Positions 8,063 to 18,262 of a stretch of 64,000 bases of DNA are shown piece after piece. The stretch's first letter is position 1. Every line of letters begins with the position of its first letter. The notes beneath the pieces are model-generated. The model was not told the DNA's origin. It did not search any database and saw only the letters and a program-made list of their open reading frames with translations. The translations under genes were made by a program, and so were the position numbers. Source of the stretch: Actinacidiphila yeochonensis CN732 (GTDB taxonomy: Bacteria; Actinomycetota; Actinomycetes; Streptomycetales; Streptomycetaceae). The DNA is taken from the NCBI RefSeq assembly GCF_000745345.1, contig NZ_JQNR01000005.1, positions 2,232,001 through 2,296,000 on the forward strand, written 5' to 3'.

Positions 8063-8827
8063 TCAGTTGTGGGAGTAGGCCACCAGCGAGATGCCGACGT
8101 AGTGGACGACGAACGCGGCCAGGGTGAACGAGTGGAAGACCTCGTGGAAGCCGAACCAGCGCGGCGACGGGTTGGGCCGCTTGAAGCCGTAGACGGCCGC
8201 GCCGGTGCTGTAGAGGATGCCGCCGACGATCACGCAGACCATCACCGCGACGCCGCCGGTGCGCAGGAAGTCCGGCATGAAGAAGACCGCGACCCAGCCC
8301 AGCGCGATGTAGCAGGGCGTGTAGAGCCAGCGCGGGGCGCCCACCCAGAACACCCGGAAGGCGATGCCGGCCAGCGCGCCGGCCCACACGAGCCACAGCA
8401 GCAGCTCGGAGGTGCCGCCCGGTAGCAGCAGGATCGTCAGTGGTGTGTAGGTACCGGCGATGATCAGGAAGATGTTGGCGTGGTCCAGCCGCCGCAGGAT
8501 TCCGGCGCCCCGGGGGCCCCAGTTGCCGCGGTGGTAGAGGGCGCTGACGCCGAACAGGGCGCACGCGGTCACGGTGAAGATCGCGCAGGCGATCCGGCCG
8601 CGGGTGCTCTGGGCGAACGCGGTCAGGGCCACCCCGCCGATCAGCACGGCCGGGAACATCCCAGCGTGGATCCAGCCCCTGAGCTTGGGCTTCAGCAGGC
8701 TGGGCAGATCGGTGGACGCGCCTGCCCGGGCTGCGGCCTGGGCCGTGGCCTGCGTGGCGGGTGGGCCGTCCGCCTTGACGGGCGGGACGGCGGGGACGGC
8801 GTCGTCGGTGTGGTCCGCGGCGGTCAT
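8063..8827 (-). CDS. Hemolysin III / PAQR family membrane protein
   Basis: This 254-residue integral membrane protein has about seven hydrophobic segments starting near residue 55. Family motifs are visible: ALFGVSALYHRGNW near helix 2, RRLDHANIFLIIAGTYTPL, and a C-terminal WFGFHEVFHSFTLAAF with conserved His residues that in PAQR proteins bind a metal. The first 45 residues are a variable Ala/Pro-rich cytoplasmic tail. The bacterial family (YqfA/TrhA) has been linked to membrane homeostasis; hemolytic activity is not implied by the name. The start is the ATG with complement at 8825-8827. It is divergent from pckG. Confidence 0.88.
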   Translation of the reverse strand: MTAADHTDDAVPAVPPVKADGPPATQATAQAAARAGASTDLPSLLKPKLRGWIHAGMFPAVLIGGVALTAFAQSTRGRIACAIFTVTACALFGVSALYHRGNWGPRGAGILRRLDHANIFLIIAGTYTPLTILLLPGGTSELLLWLVWAGALAGIAFRVFWVGAPRWLYTPCYIALGWVAVFFMPDFLRTGGVAVMVCVIVGGILYSTGAAVYGFKRPNPSPRWFGFHEVFHSFTLAAFVVHYVGISLVAYSHN

Positions 8828-8993
8828 GGCGACAATGCTACCTACGCAGCCGTAAGTTACCCATAAGTAGTAATACCGTCGGGTGAGTGGCGCTGGTCAC
8901 GTCGGCGTGGCGCGGGCTCTCCGCCCTCGCCCGCCCGGTGCGGGCGGCGCCGGGTGCGCGAGGCGCTCTGGATAAATGATCCGAGGGTGGGCA

Positions 8994-9007
8994 CACTCAT
9001 ATGAGTG
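8994..9007. promoter_or_regulatory. Perfect 14-bp palindrome upstream of pckG
   Basis: CACTCATATGAGTG lies 130 bp before the pckG start, just after an AT-rich GATAAAT. Its core CTCATATGA recurs upstream of glpX (53286-53294), another gluconeogenic gene. CATATG is rare in DNA this GC-rich. A shared regulator is possible but unproven. Confidence 0.4.
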
Positions 9008-9136
9008 CGGCTGGTACCGGATGAGCGGGCTCGGGCAGGAGCCCCGACGCGTCCGGGCCGCAGCCCCCAAGGGGCCGAACCTCACAACCCTCACAGTGAC
9101 GCCGGTCTTGTGCGGACCCGGCGGGACGGAGAGAAC

Positions 9137-10978
9137 GTGGCGAACGTCATCGCGGCTCCCACGCCTCGGCAGAAAGCCCCGACCAACCACCAGGAACTGA
9201 TCGACTGGGTCGGCGCGGTCGCCGACCTCACACGGCCCGACGCGGTGGTGTGGTGCGACGGCTCGGAGGAGGAGTACCGCCGCCTGTGCGACGGCCTCGT
9301 CGAGCAGGGCACCTTCACCCGCCTCGACCCGGCCCTGCGCCCCGACTCCTTCCACGCCGCCTCGGACCCCGGCGACGTGGCCCGGGTGGAGGACCGGACG
9401 TTCATCTGCTCCCGCCGCGAGGAGGACGCCGGGCCCACCAACCACTGGACGGACCCGGCCGAGATGCGCGCGGTCCTCACCGGACAGGACGGCGAGGGCG
9501 GCCTCTTCCGCGGCTCCATGCGCGGTCGCACCCTGTACGTCGTGCCGTTCTGCATGGGCCCGATCGGCTCCGAGCTCTCGGCCATGGGGGTGGAGCTGAC
9601 CGACTCCGCCTACGTCGCGGTGTCCATGCGCACCATGACCCGGATGGGCCGCGAGGTCCTCGACGCGCTCGGTGACGACGGCGCCTTCGTCAAGGCCGTG
9701 CACTCCGTGGGCGCCCCGCTCGCGCCCGGCCAGGCCGACGTGCCCTGGCCGTGCAACACCACCAAGTACATCTCGCACTTCCCCGAGGACCGCGAGATCT
9801 GGTCCTACGGCTCCGGGTACGGCGGCAACGCCCTGCTCGGCAAGAAGTGCTACGCGCTGCGCATCGCCTCGGTGATGGCCCGCGACGAGGGCTGGCTCGC
9901 CGAGCACATGCTCGTCCTCAAGCTCACCCCGCCCAGCGGCGAGGCCGTCTACCTCGCCGCCGCCTTCCCGTCCGCCTGCGGCAAGACCAACCTCGCGATG
10001 CTGGAGCCGACCATCTCCGGCTGGTCGGTGGAGACCGTGGGCGACGACATCGCCTGGATGCGGTTCGGCGAGGACGGCCGGCTGTACGCGATCAACCCCG
10101 AGGCGGGCTTCTTCGGCGTCGCCCCCGGCACCGGCGAGCACACCAACGCCAACGCGATGAGGACCCTCCACGGCAACGCCGTCTTCACCAACGTCGCCCG
10201 TACCGACGACGGCGACGTGTGGTGGGAGGGCATGACGCAGGAGCCGCCCGCCCACCTCACCGACTGGCGCGGCCAGGACTGGACGCCGGCCGCCGGCACC
10301 CCCGCCGCCCACCCCAACGCCCGCTTCACCGTGCCCGCCGCCCAGTGCCCGGTCATCGCGCCCGAGTGGGAGGACCCGCGCGGGGTGCCGATCTCGGCGA
10401 TCCTCTTCGGCGGGCGCCGCGCCTCCGCCGTCCCCCTGGTCACCGAGGCGTTCGACTGGCAGCACGGGGTGTTCCTCGGCGCCAACATCGCCAGCGAGAA
10501 GACCGCCGCGGCCGAGGGCAGGGTGGGCGAGCTGCGCCGCGACCCGTTCGCCATGCTGCCGTTCTGCGGCTACAACATGGGCGACTACTTCGCCCACTGG
10601 CTGCGGATGGGCCGCGAGCACGACCCGGCGGGGCTGCCGGCCGTCTACTACGTCAACTGGTTCCGCAAGGACGCCGGCGGACGGTTCGTGTGGCCCGGGT
10701 TCGGCGAGAACGGCCGGGTGCTGAAGTGGATCGCGCAGCGGCTGCGCGGTGAGGCGGAGGGTGTGCGCACCCCCATCGGCGTGCTGCCGGCCCCGGGCGC
10801 CCTCGACACCGACGGGCTCGACCTCGCCCCGGGCGCCCTCGACCTGCTGCTCGGCGTCGACCGCGAGGTCTGGCGCGAGGAGGCCGCGCTGATCCCGCCG
10901 CACCTGGCGACCTTCGGCAGCCACACCCCGCCGGAGCTGTGGCGGGAGTACGAGGCCCTGGTCGAGCGGCTCGGCTGA
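9137..10978 (+). CDS. pckG: Phosphoenolpyruvate carboxykinase (GTP)
   Basis: The enzyme converts oxaloacetate and GTP to phosphoenolpyruvate, GDP and CO2, the first committed step of gluconeogenesis. The 613-residue length is normal for the GTP-dependent family. Visible landmarks are the P-loop FPSACGKTNLAM, the substrate region FCMGPIGSELSAMGVELTD, PWPCNTTKYISHFP, and FGGRRASAVPLVTEAFDW. The start is GTG 9137 (MANVIAAPTP), with GGAGAGAA just upstream; the upstream in-frame codons to 9005 are not conserved-looking. It is a single-gene unit, divergent from the hemolysin III-type gene, with a palindrome at 8994-9007 that could be its operator. Confidence 0.95.
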   Translation: MANVIAAPTPRQKAPTNHQELIDWVGAVADLTRPDAVVWCDGSEEEYRRLCDGLVEQGTFTRLDPALRPDSFHAASDPGDVARVEDRTFICSRREEDAGPTNHWTDPAEMRAVLTGQDGEGGLFRGSMRGRTLYVVPFCMGPIGSELSAMGVELTDSAYVAVSMRTMTRMGREVLDALGDDGAFVKAVHSVGAPLAPGQADVPWPCNTTKYISHFPEDREIWSYGSGYGGNALLGKKCYALRIASVMARDEGWLAEHMLVLKLTPPSGEAVYLAAAFPSACGKTNLAMLEPTISGWSVETVGDDIAWMRFGEDGRLYAINPEAGFFGVAPGTGEHTNANAMRTLHGNAVFTNVARTDDGDVWWEGMTQEPPAHLTDWRGQDWTPAAGTPAAHPNARFTVPAAQCPVIAPEWEDPRGVPISAILFGGRRASAVPLVTEAFDWQHGVFLGANIASEKTAAAEGRVGELRRDPFAMLPFCGYNMGDYFAHWLRMGREHDPAGLPAVYYVNWFRKDAGGRFVWPGFGENGRVLKWIAQRLRGEAEGVRTPIGVLPAPGALDTDGLDLAPGALDLLLGVDREVWREEAALIPPHLATFGSHTPPELWREYEALVERLG

Positions 10979-11100
10979 CCCCGGCGGCGCCCCCGCCTTC
11001 CCGGGCAGGGGCGCCGTGGCGAGCGGGGACGGCCTCGCGAGTGGAGACGCCCTCGCGAGCGGGGCCGTCGAGCCGACGCGGGGTCACGGCCGGGGGTACG

Positions 11101-12312
11101 TCAGGGCTGGGAGTAGCCGTCCAGGAAGCGGCCGATCCGCCCCACCGCGTCCCGCAGGTCCTCCGCGCGCGGCAGCGTGACGATCCGGAAGTGGTCCGGC
11201 TCCATCCAGTTGAACCCGGTGCCGTGCACGATCATGATCTTCTCGGCCCGCAGCAGGTCGAGCACCATCTGCCGGTCGTCCTTGATCTTGTACACCTGCG
11301 GGTCCAGCCGCGGGAACGCGTACAGCGCGCCCTTCGGCTTCACGCAGGTGATGCCGGGGATCTCCAGCAGCGCCTCGTACGCGGCGTCGCGCTGGGCCCG
11401 CAGCCGGCCGCCGGGCAGCACCAGCGAGTTGATCGACTGGTGGCCGCCGAGCGCGGTGGCGATGGCGTGCTGGCCCGGCATGTTGGCGCACAGCCGCATG
11501 TTCGCCAGGATCGTCAGACCCTCTATGTAGCTGGTGGCGTTCTGCTTGGGCCCGCACACCGCCAGCCAGCCGCTGCGGTAGCCGGCCACCCGGTACGCCT
11601 TCGACAGGCCGTTGAAGGTGAGCGTCAGCAGGTCCGGGGCGATGGCGGCGGTGGGGGTGTGGGTGGCGCCGTCGTAGAGGATCTTGTCGTAGATCTCGTC
11701 CGAGCAGAGCACCAGCCCGTGGCGGCGGGCGATGTCCGTCAGGCCGCGCAGCAGCTCGTCGTCGTAGACCGCGCCGGTGGGGTTGTTCGGGTTGATCAGG
11801 ACCAGGGCCTTCGTCCGGTCGGTGACCTTGCGCTCGATGTCGGCCAGGTCCGGCATCCAGTCGGACTGCTCGTCGCACCGGTAGTGCACGGCCGTGCCGC
11901 CGGCCAGCGAGACCGACGCCGTCCACAGCGGGTAGTCCGGCGCCGGGACCAGCACCTCGTCGCCGTCGTCCAGCAGCGCCTGCATGGACATCTGGATGAG
12001 CTCCGAGACGCCGTTGCCGAGGTAGATGTCGTCGACGCCGAGGGTGATCCCCTTGGTCTGGTAGTGCTGCATCACCGCCCGGCGGCCCGACAGCAGGCCC
12101 TTGGCGTCCCCGTAGCCGTGCGCGTCGCCCAGGGTGCGCAGCATGTCCTCAAGGATCTCCGGCGGGCACTCGAAACCGAAGGGCGCCGGGTTGCCGGTGT
12201 TGAGCTTGAGGACGCGGTGGCCGGCCGCCTCCAGCCGCATCGCCTCCTCAAGAACCGGACCCCGGATCTCGTAACAGACATTGGAGAGCTTCGTCGACTG
12301 GATCACCTGCAT
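11101..12312 (-). CDS. PLP-dependent aminotransferase, AlaA-like
   Basis: This 403-residue class I/II aminotransferase has the N-terminal KLNTGNPAPFGFECPPEI, the NPNNPTGAVYDDE motif, SDEIYDKILYDG and the PLP lysine in NGLSKAYRVAGYRSGW. The overall pattern resembles the alanine/valine aminotransferase group (AlaA), so glutamate-pyruvate type transamination is likely. I chose ATG 12312 (MQVIQSTKLSNVCYE), which matches the usual family start; GTG 12321 is an alternative, and the open frame extends to 12363 without support. It is convergent with pckG. Confidence 0.88.
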   Translation of the reverse strand: MQVIQSTKLSNVCYEIRGPVLEEAMRLEAAGHRVLKLNTGNPAPFGFECPPEILEDMLRTLGDAHGYGDAKGLLSGRRAVMQHYQTKGITLGVDDIYLGNGVSELIQMSMQALLDDGDEVLVPAPDYPLWTASVSLAGGTAVHYRCDEQSDWMPDLADIERKVTDRTKALVLINPNNPTGAVYDDELLRGLTDIARRHGLVLCSDEIYDKILYDGATHTPTAAIAPDLLTLTFNGLSKAYRVAGYRSGWLAVCGPKQNATSYIEGLTILANMRLCANMPGQHAIATALGGHQSINSLVLPGGRLRAQRDAAYEALLEIPGITCVKPKGALYAFPRLDPQVYKIKDDRQMVLDLLRAEKIMIVHGTGFNWMEPDHFRIVTLPRAEDLRDAVGRIGRFLDGYSQP

Positions 12313-12530
12313 GCGGGTCACGATACGGGGGGGTTGGAGTGGCCGCGCGGTGTTTTCCGCCACGTCGTACCGGGTGCGGCCGCCTCACGCGGCCCTCCCG
12401 CGGCTCCCCCGCGGGCCTCGGACGGCCTTCTCGCGGTTGTGGCACGGCGGTTGAGCGGGATTGCCGTGCGCGTGCCGCGGATTCGGCCGAGTGGGGGTCC
12501 CGCGGCCGTCCCGGCTGGAAGACTCGGACC

Positions 12531-14923
12531 ATGGCGACCCCGTCGTACACGGCGCGGCGGCAGCCGCCCGGCGCGCTCCCGCCCACCGCCCGCCCGACCG
12601 GGCGCACCCCGGGCGCGCTGCTCAGCGACGAACCCGCCGCGACCGAGGACGACGACCTCCTCGGCGCCTGGGACGCCGCCGGGCGGCTGGCCGCCCTGCT
12701 GCTGGAGTCGCGCGGCTCCACCCCCTTCACGCTCGCGGTCGACGCCGGCTGGGGGATGGGCAAGTCCACCCTGATGCGGCTGGTCGAGCGCCGGCTGGAG
12801 GAGGCCCCGGGCGTCCACACCGTCTGGTACAACGCCTGGAGCTCCAGCGGCGCCGACGCCCTGGAGGGGCTGATCAAGTCGGTGCTCGCCCGGCTCGACC
12901 GCAACGTGCTGCGCAGGGCGCTGCGCCGGGCCCGCGCGGCCTCACCGGCCGCCCGCCAGGCCGTCCGGGTGCTGAGCCTGCTGGCGGCCGGCCCGCTCGG
13001 GGTCGCCGGGCTGGTGGACCAGCTGTGGAAGAGCCTGTCCGTGGACCCGGCCACCCGCAACGGGATGCGCGACGCGCTGCGGGTCCTCGTCGCCGAGTGG
13101 GCCGACGCGGCGCCCCCCGGCGCGCCCGGCCGGCTCCTCGTGGTCTTCGTCGACGACCTCGACCGCTGCTCCCAGCAGACGGTGCTGGCGCTGTGCGAGG
13201 CACTGAAGGTCTACCTCGACGTCCCCGGGCTCGCCTTCGTCGTCGGCTGCGACGCCGCCGCGCTCGACACCGACGGCATGCTGCGCGGCCTCGACCCGGC
13301 CGGCGCGGCCTTCATGGAGAAGATCCTCCAGACCAGCTACCGCATCCCCGTCGCCGGCCGGGACCGGATCCACCGCTACGTACTGGCCTGCGCCGAACGG
13401 GCCGGGCTGGAGCTGATGCTGGACGAGCCGCTGGTGGAGCTCCTGGCCTACCGCGCGTCCCGGAACCCGCGCCGGGTCAAGCGCCTGGTCAACGGGCTGC
13501 TGCTGGAGGCGCGGCTGAACCCGGTGTGGCGGAACGTCGGCCTGGACGCGGCGGTCCTCACCCTGCTGCTGCGCTTCCTCTACTCCGACTTCCACCGGCT
13601 GATGACCACCCCTGGCTGGGTGGGGCCCTGGTCGGACGCGGTGCGGGAGTTCCAGGAGTACACCGCGGTGCTGCCGTACCTCGCCTCCGCCGACGTCTGG
13701 GAACCCGCCACCGTCGAACTGGTCGCCCGTTTCGCGCGGCGCTACGCGGTGCCGCCGCCGGCCACCGCCGCGCCCGGCCCGGCCCGCCACGCCACCCTGG
13801 ACGCCCTGGAGGACCAGCTCCCCGCGGGCTTCCCGGCGCTCGCCCGCGACCCCGCCTTCACGACGCTGCTGGGCGAGTTGATCCGCCGGCCGGACGCCGC
13901 GCGGGTGCTGCGGCTGCTGCGTGAGGGCCCCGAGCCGGACCCCGGACGGTCCGCCGCGACCACCCGGCCGGGGTACCAGGACGTGCTCGGGCACCCGTCG
14001 GACCACGGCTTCCCGCCCGTCGGCCCGGCCTTCGGGTACCCGCAGTCGGGGCACGGTGGCGGGGCGGGGCCGGACGGCCTGCCCCAGCCGGCCGGCTACC
14101 AGGGCCCGGCGTGGCCGTCGGGGGTGCGCGGCGGCGTCGGCCCCGCCCCGTCGGCGGCCCGGGCGGCCGGAGCGGGCCCGGGTGGCCGGAGCAGGAGCGG
14201 GAGTGGGAGGCCGTGGCGGAGGCGGGCCGGGAGCCGGGGGCATCCGTCGGGTCCGGGGCCGGGCCCTCGGTCAGCCCGGCGCTCGACCCGGACGACCCCG
14301 ACACCTACCCGGCGGGCGCCCCCGACTGGTACGCACAGCCCACGCCCTACCCGCTCCGGCGCTCCGGCTTCCGCGAGGCCGCCGCGGGCGCTCCCGGCGG
14401 CCAGGCCGGGCAGCCGCGTCCGACGGTGCTGGTGGCCGGGTTCGACAGCGTGGAGGCCCCGCGGCTGGCCTCCGAGCTGCGCCGCGGCGGCGTCGAGGCG
14501 CGCTATGCCTACAACGACTGGGTCTGGCGCACCGCGCTGGCCGCCGCCCCCTCCGCGGTGCTGTGCCACAGCGGCGGCTTCGGCCGGCCCGACGGCTTCG
14601 CCCTGGTCCGGGCCGCCCGGGAGGGCGGCTACACGGGCCCCGCCGCCCTCTACACCCCCCGGCTCACGCCCAGCGCCCTGCGCGAGGCGGAGCGGCTGCG
14701 GGACGTGGAGATCCATGACGACGCGGGCGCCGCTGCGGCCGCCCTCGTCCAGCGGCTGACGCCGGCCGCCCCCGGCGGGCCGACCACCGGCGGGACGGGC
14801 GGCAGTGGCGGGGACGGGGGCAGCGGCGGCTACGGCCCCCGCCTCAACCTGCCGCCCGGCGGCGGGCCGGGACTGGCAGGGCCGGGGTCCGGTCTGCCGC
14901 CGGACGCGCCGGGCTCCGCCTGA
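12531..14923 (+). CDS. KAP family P-loop NTPase with C-terminal receiver-like domain, frameshifted
   Basis: The first part has a Walker A motif (DAGWGMGKSTLMRLV, about residue 75) and a KAP-type Walker B (LLVVFVDDLDRCSQQTVLAL), then KILQTSYRIPVAG and RNPRRVKRLVNGLLLEA. KAP NTPases are often membrane-associated or defence-linked; the role here is unknown. A Pro/Gly linker follows at about residues 470-550. After about 14180 the sensible protein is in the next frame (GWPEQEREWEAVAEAGREPG), and ends with a compact domain PTVLVAGFDSVEAPRLASEL that looks like a receiver or flavodoxin-like fold. The span is one base short of a whole number of codons, consistent with a single-base deletion at roughly 14150-14185. 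As written, the in-frame ORF ends at 14759. Two separate overlapping genes are a less likely reading. Confidence 0.7.
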
Positions 14924-16471
14924 CCGACCGCCCGGCCAGTTCCCCGGTGCGCCGCCCGCCGTCCATCGCGAACCGGCCGTCCACCAGCACGTACGGGATG
15001 CCCTCGGGCGGCGCGGCGGGACGGTCGAAGGTGGCGCCGGCCGCCACCGTGAGCGGGTCGAAGAGCACCAGGTCGGCGCGGTGCCCGGCGCGCACCAGGC
15101 CCCGGTCGGGCAGCCGCAGCCGGGCCGCCGGCCGTCCGGAGAGGTGCGCCACGCACTCCTCCAGCGTCAGCACCCCCAACTCCCGCACGTACCGCCCGAG
15201 GTAGTGCGGGAAGGTTCCGTACGCGCGCGGGTGCGGCTTGGCTCCGGACAGGATGCCGTCGGAGCCGCCGGTGTGGGCCGGGTGGCGCATGATCGCGCGG
15301 ACGTTCTCCTCGTCACCGACGTGCTGGAGGACGGTGCTGCCCAGCCGGTCGGCCAGCAGCAGCCGGCGGGCGGCGGCCCAGCCGTCCAGCCGGGTGCCGA
15401 CGTACGCCGACAGCGCCGGGTCGGCCACCCCGGACACCTCGACGGCCGACCAGTCCGCCGGCACCCCGTGGCAGCCGTCGGAGCCCGCCTCCATCGCGCG
15501 GCGCACCGTGTCGGCGGTGGCGTCGTCCCGCAGCCGCTCCAGGGTCGCCGCGGGTCCGCCCTCGGAGGCCCAACTCGGCAGCAGCGCGGCCAGCGTGGTG
15601 CAGCCGGGGGTGTACGGGTAGGTGTCCAGGGTGATGTCGGCGCCGGCGGCGAGCGCCCCGTCCAGCAGGTCCAGCAGCTCGGCGGCCCGGCCCCGGTTGA
15701 CGGGGAAGTTCATCGTGGCGTGCGCCAGGTGCAGCGCGCACCCGCTCCGCCCGGCCAGCTCCACCACCTCCGCGTACGCCGCCAGCGCGCCCGCGCCGTA
15801 GGAGCGGTGGTGCGGGCAGAAGTAGCCGTCGTACGCGGCCACCACCTCGCACAGGGCGGCCAGTTCCTCACCGGAGGCGTACATGCCCGGTGTGTACGTC
15901 AGTCCCGCGGACATCCCGACCGCGCCCTCGGCCAGGCCCTGGGCCACCAGCTCGCGCATCCGGTCCAGTTCGCGCGGGGTCGGCGGCCGGTCCGCCCAGC
16001 CCAGCACCATCGCCCGGACGGTGCCCTGCGGGACGAGGTAGGCGGCGTTCACCGCGACGCCCTCGTCGAGCCGGTCCAGGTACGCGCCGACCGTGCGCCA
16101 GGTGAAGCCGGCGTCGTCGCCCGGCCCGTTCCAGCCGGCGAGCTGGGCGCGCAGCTGCGGCAGCACGGTGCCGTCCACCGGCGCGTACGACAACCCGTCC
16201 TGGCCCAGCACCTCCAGGGTGACGCCCTGGGCCACCTTCGCCTCGTGGCCCGGGTCGGCGAGCAGGGCCAGGTCGCTGTGGGCATGCATGTCGACGAAGC
16301 CGGGCGCGAGCACCAGCCCGTCGGCGTCCAGCACCCGGCGCCCGCCCGGCCGCCGCCCCGGCCGGGCCGTACCACCTCGGCGATCCGCCCGCCGTCCACC
16401 GCCACGTCGGCGCGGAAGGCGGGCGCGCCGCTGCCGTCGGCCACCAGGGCCCCGCGGAGCACCAGATCCAT
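14844..16471 (-). CDS. N-acyl-D-amino-acid deacylase (amidohydrolase), frameshifted near its start
   Basis: Enzymes of this family hydrolyse N-acyl-D-amino acids with a zinc-bound water. The main frame shows the metal motif FVDMHAHSDLALL, a HHRSYGAGAL region, LHLAHATMNFP, and the late GSDGILSGAKPHPRAYGTFP with the catalytic Asp. The natural start MDLVLRGALVADGSGAPAF lies at ATG 16471 in another frame. The two join if one base is restored in the GC-rich run at about 16332-16372, and the span is again one base short of whole codons. The open frame extends to 14844 and overlaps the convergent KAP gene by 80 nt. It is followed upstream by an amino-acid deaminase gene on the same strand. Confidence 0.8.
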
Positions 16472-16539
16472 GGACACCCATCCAACCGCGACGACGGGGC
16501 TTGGTCCATACCAAGCCGGAGGGGGGTGGGGCCGTCGGC

Positions 16540-17835
16540 TCAGAAGAACGTGCGGACCAGCGAGGTGACCGTGCCGTCCTCCCGGGCCACCGGGATCAGC
16601 GGCCACTTGTCGAACGTCGTGCACGGGTGGGAAAGCCCCAGCGCCACCCAGTCGCCGACCTCCAGGCCGTCCTCCGGCGGCACCCGCAGCCACAGGTGCT
16701 GGTCCGAGAGCTTCGCCGTCTCCAGCCCGGCCGGCGCCTCCCGTACCGTGCCGTCCCGCTCGGAGCGCACCAGCACCGGGCGAGGCAGGCCCAGGTCGAA
16801 CGGGGCGTCGCGCTTGCCGGCGTTGAGGAACGCCTGGTCCGGGGCGGGCCGCGAGACCACCTGCGCCCACAGCCGGAACGCCGGGTGCAGCGCCCCCTCC
16901 CGCGGCACCCGGTTGAAGGGGGTGAGCCGCCGGTAGTGGTCGTCGTCGTGGGTGACGTACGCGCCCGAACGCAGCAGCGGCAGCAGCGGGCGGGACAGCG
17001 CCGGCGCGGCGCCGAAGACCTCGGCGACCTGGTCGAACCACGCCGAGCCGCCGGCGCTCACCACGATCCGCTCGGCGTCGTCGAAGTGCCCGGCGGCGTC
17101 CAACGACTGTGCCAGTAGCAGCAGTTCGCGCAGGTAGCCGGCGACCCGGGCCGGGTCCGGCTGCGGCACCTCGCCCTCGTAGCCGGCCACGCCGACCAGC
17201 CGCAGCGTGCCGGTGCGGCGCACCGCCGCGGCCACCTCCTCGGCCTCGGCGGCCGTGCGCACCCCGGTGCGCGCGCCCGGTCCGGCGCCCAGCTCCACCA
17301 CCACGTCCAGGCGTCGGCGGGTGCCGGCGGCGCGCAGGGCGGCGTCCATCAGCTCCGCGCCGCGTGCCGAGTCGACGTACACGACGAGTTCGAAGTCCGG
17401 GTCGGCGTCCAGCTCGGAGCCCAGCCAGCGCAGCGCCGCCGGGTCCACCACCTCGTTGGCCAGGAACACCCGCGGCACCCCGAACGCCCGTGCCACCCGC
17501 ACCTGATGGGGTACGGCCAGGGTGATCCCCCAAGCCCCGTGGGCGAGTTGCCGGGCGAACAGCGCCGGAGCCATCGAGGTCTTGCCGTGCGGCGCGAACC
17601 GCAGCCCGTGGTCGGCCGTGTAGCGCTCCAGCAGCACCAGGTTGTGCTCCAGCGCCTCCTCGGACAGGGCCAGCACGGGGGTGGTGAAGCCTCCGGTGAA
17701 CAGGTTCCGCCGCTGGGCGGCGAGTTCGCCGGCGGTCAGGCCGTCGGCGTCCGGCGGAGTGCCCTTGAAACGGTGGTCGATCCGCTCCGCGTCCAGCTCC
17801 GCCACCCGCTCTTCGACGGTCCCTCGGCTGCCCAT
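16540..17835 (-). CDS. PLP-dependent amino acid deaminase (DSD1 / D-threonine aldolase-like, alanine racemase fold)
   Basis: This 431-residue protein has an alanine-racemase N-terminal barrel with the PLP lysine in LRFAPHGKTSMAPALFARQL. LVGVAGYEGEVPQPD and VSAGGSAWFDQV follow, and the C-terminal domain carries the metal-binding-like DQHLWLRVPPEDGLEVGDWV and GLSHPCTTFDKW. Relatives deaminate or cleave D-amino acids such as D-serine or D-threonine. ATG 17835 has GGGAGG 6 nt upstream. It lies 68 nt before the deacylase gene and is probably co-transcribed with it. The product of a deaminase of this type is a reactive enamine/imine, which fits the nearby RidA. Confidence 0.8.
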   Translation of the reverse strand: MGSRGTVEERVAELDAERIDHRFKGTPPDADGLTAGELAAQRRNLFTGGFTTPVLALSEEALEHNLVLLERYTADHGLRFAPHGKTSMAPALFARQLAHGAWGITLAVPHQVRVARAFGVPRVFLANEVVDPAALRWLGSELDADPDFELVVYVDSARGAELMDAALRAAGTRRRLDVVVELGAGPGARTGVRTAAEAEEVAAAVRRTGTLRLVGVAGYEGEVPQPDPARVAGYLRELLLLAQSLDAAGHFDDAERIVVSAGGSAWFDQVAEVFGAAPALSRPLLPLLRSGAYVTHDDDHYRRLTPFNRVPREGALHPAFRLWAQVVSRPAPDQAFLNAGKRDAPFDLGLPRPVLVRSERDGTVREAPAGLETAKLSDQHLWLRVPPEDGLEVGDWVALGLSHPCTTFDKWPLIPVAREDGTVTSLVRTFF

Positions 17836-17866
17836 GCGGCCCTCCCGGTCCCCGGCCCCCGCGCGT

Positions 17867-17894
17867 CGTTGCGCGCTGTGCAACGGCCGTTGCG
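17867..17894. promoter_or_regulatory. Palindromic operator, likely for the IclR regulator
   Basis: Three half-sites occur in 28 bp: CGTTGCG (17867-17873), TGCAACG (17879-17885) and CGTTGCG (17888-17894). The last two make the perfect palindrome GCAACGGCCGTTGC (17880-17893). It lies 45 bp upstream of the deaminase start, in the divergent gap with the kinase/IclR operon. IclR proteins bind palindromes as dimers or tetramers, so this is the best operator candidate. Confidence 0.5.
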
Positions 17895-18262
17895 TATGCT
17901 GACGACTGCTGTCTAACATCCAGGTCGGCGCGGGGTCAAAGGTTCCCTCCGCCGGGCCGTTCCTCCCGATATCCCGATCCACCGATCCCTCGACGTCCCG
18001 ACACCTCGGCGGCTCGACACCCCGGCGGTCCGCCTCGGCCCAGGCCCGCCTACCCGGCCGGGAGGGCGCACACGCCCACGGGCGCGGCCCTGGCCGGCGG
18101 CGGCACCGGCGGCCCGGTAGCCCCCGGCGCACCACCCGAACAGCGCCCGCACCCGCTCCACCCCGGTCCGGTTCCGTCTCCGTCCCGCCGTCGTCCCACC
18201 GCTGATGCCGTTGACGTTCCTTTGTCCCGTCGTTCCGCCGACCCCAGGGGAGTACGAGCCAC

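Noticed and set aside
8897..10924. Long minus-strand open frame opposite pckG
   Set aside because: Low-complexity Gly/Val/His-rich translation exactly antisense to an intact, well-recognised PEP carboxykinase.
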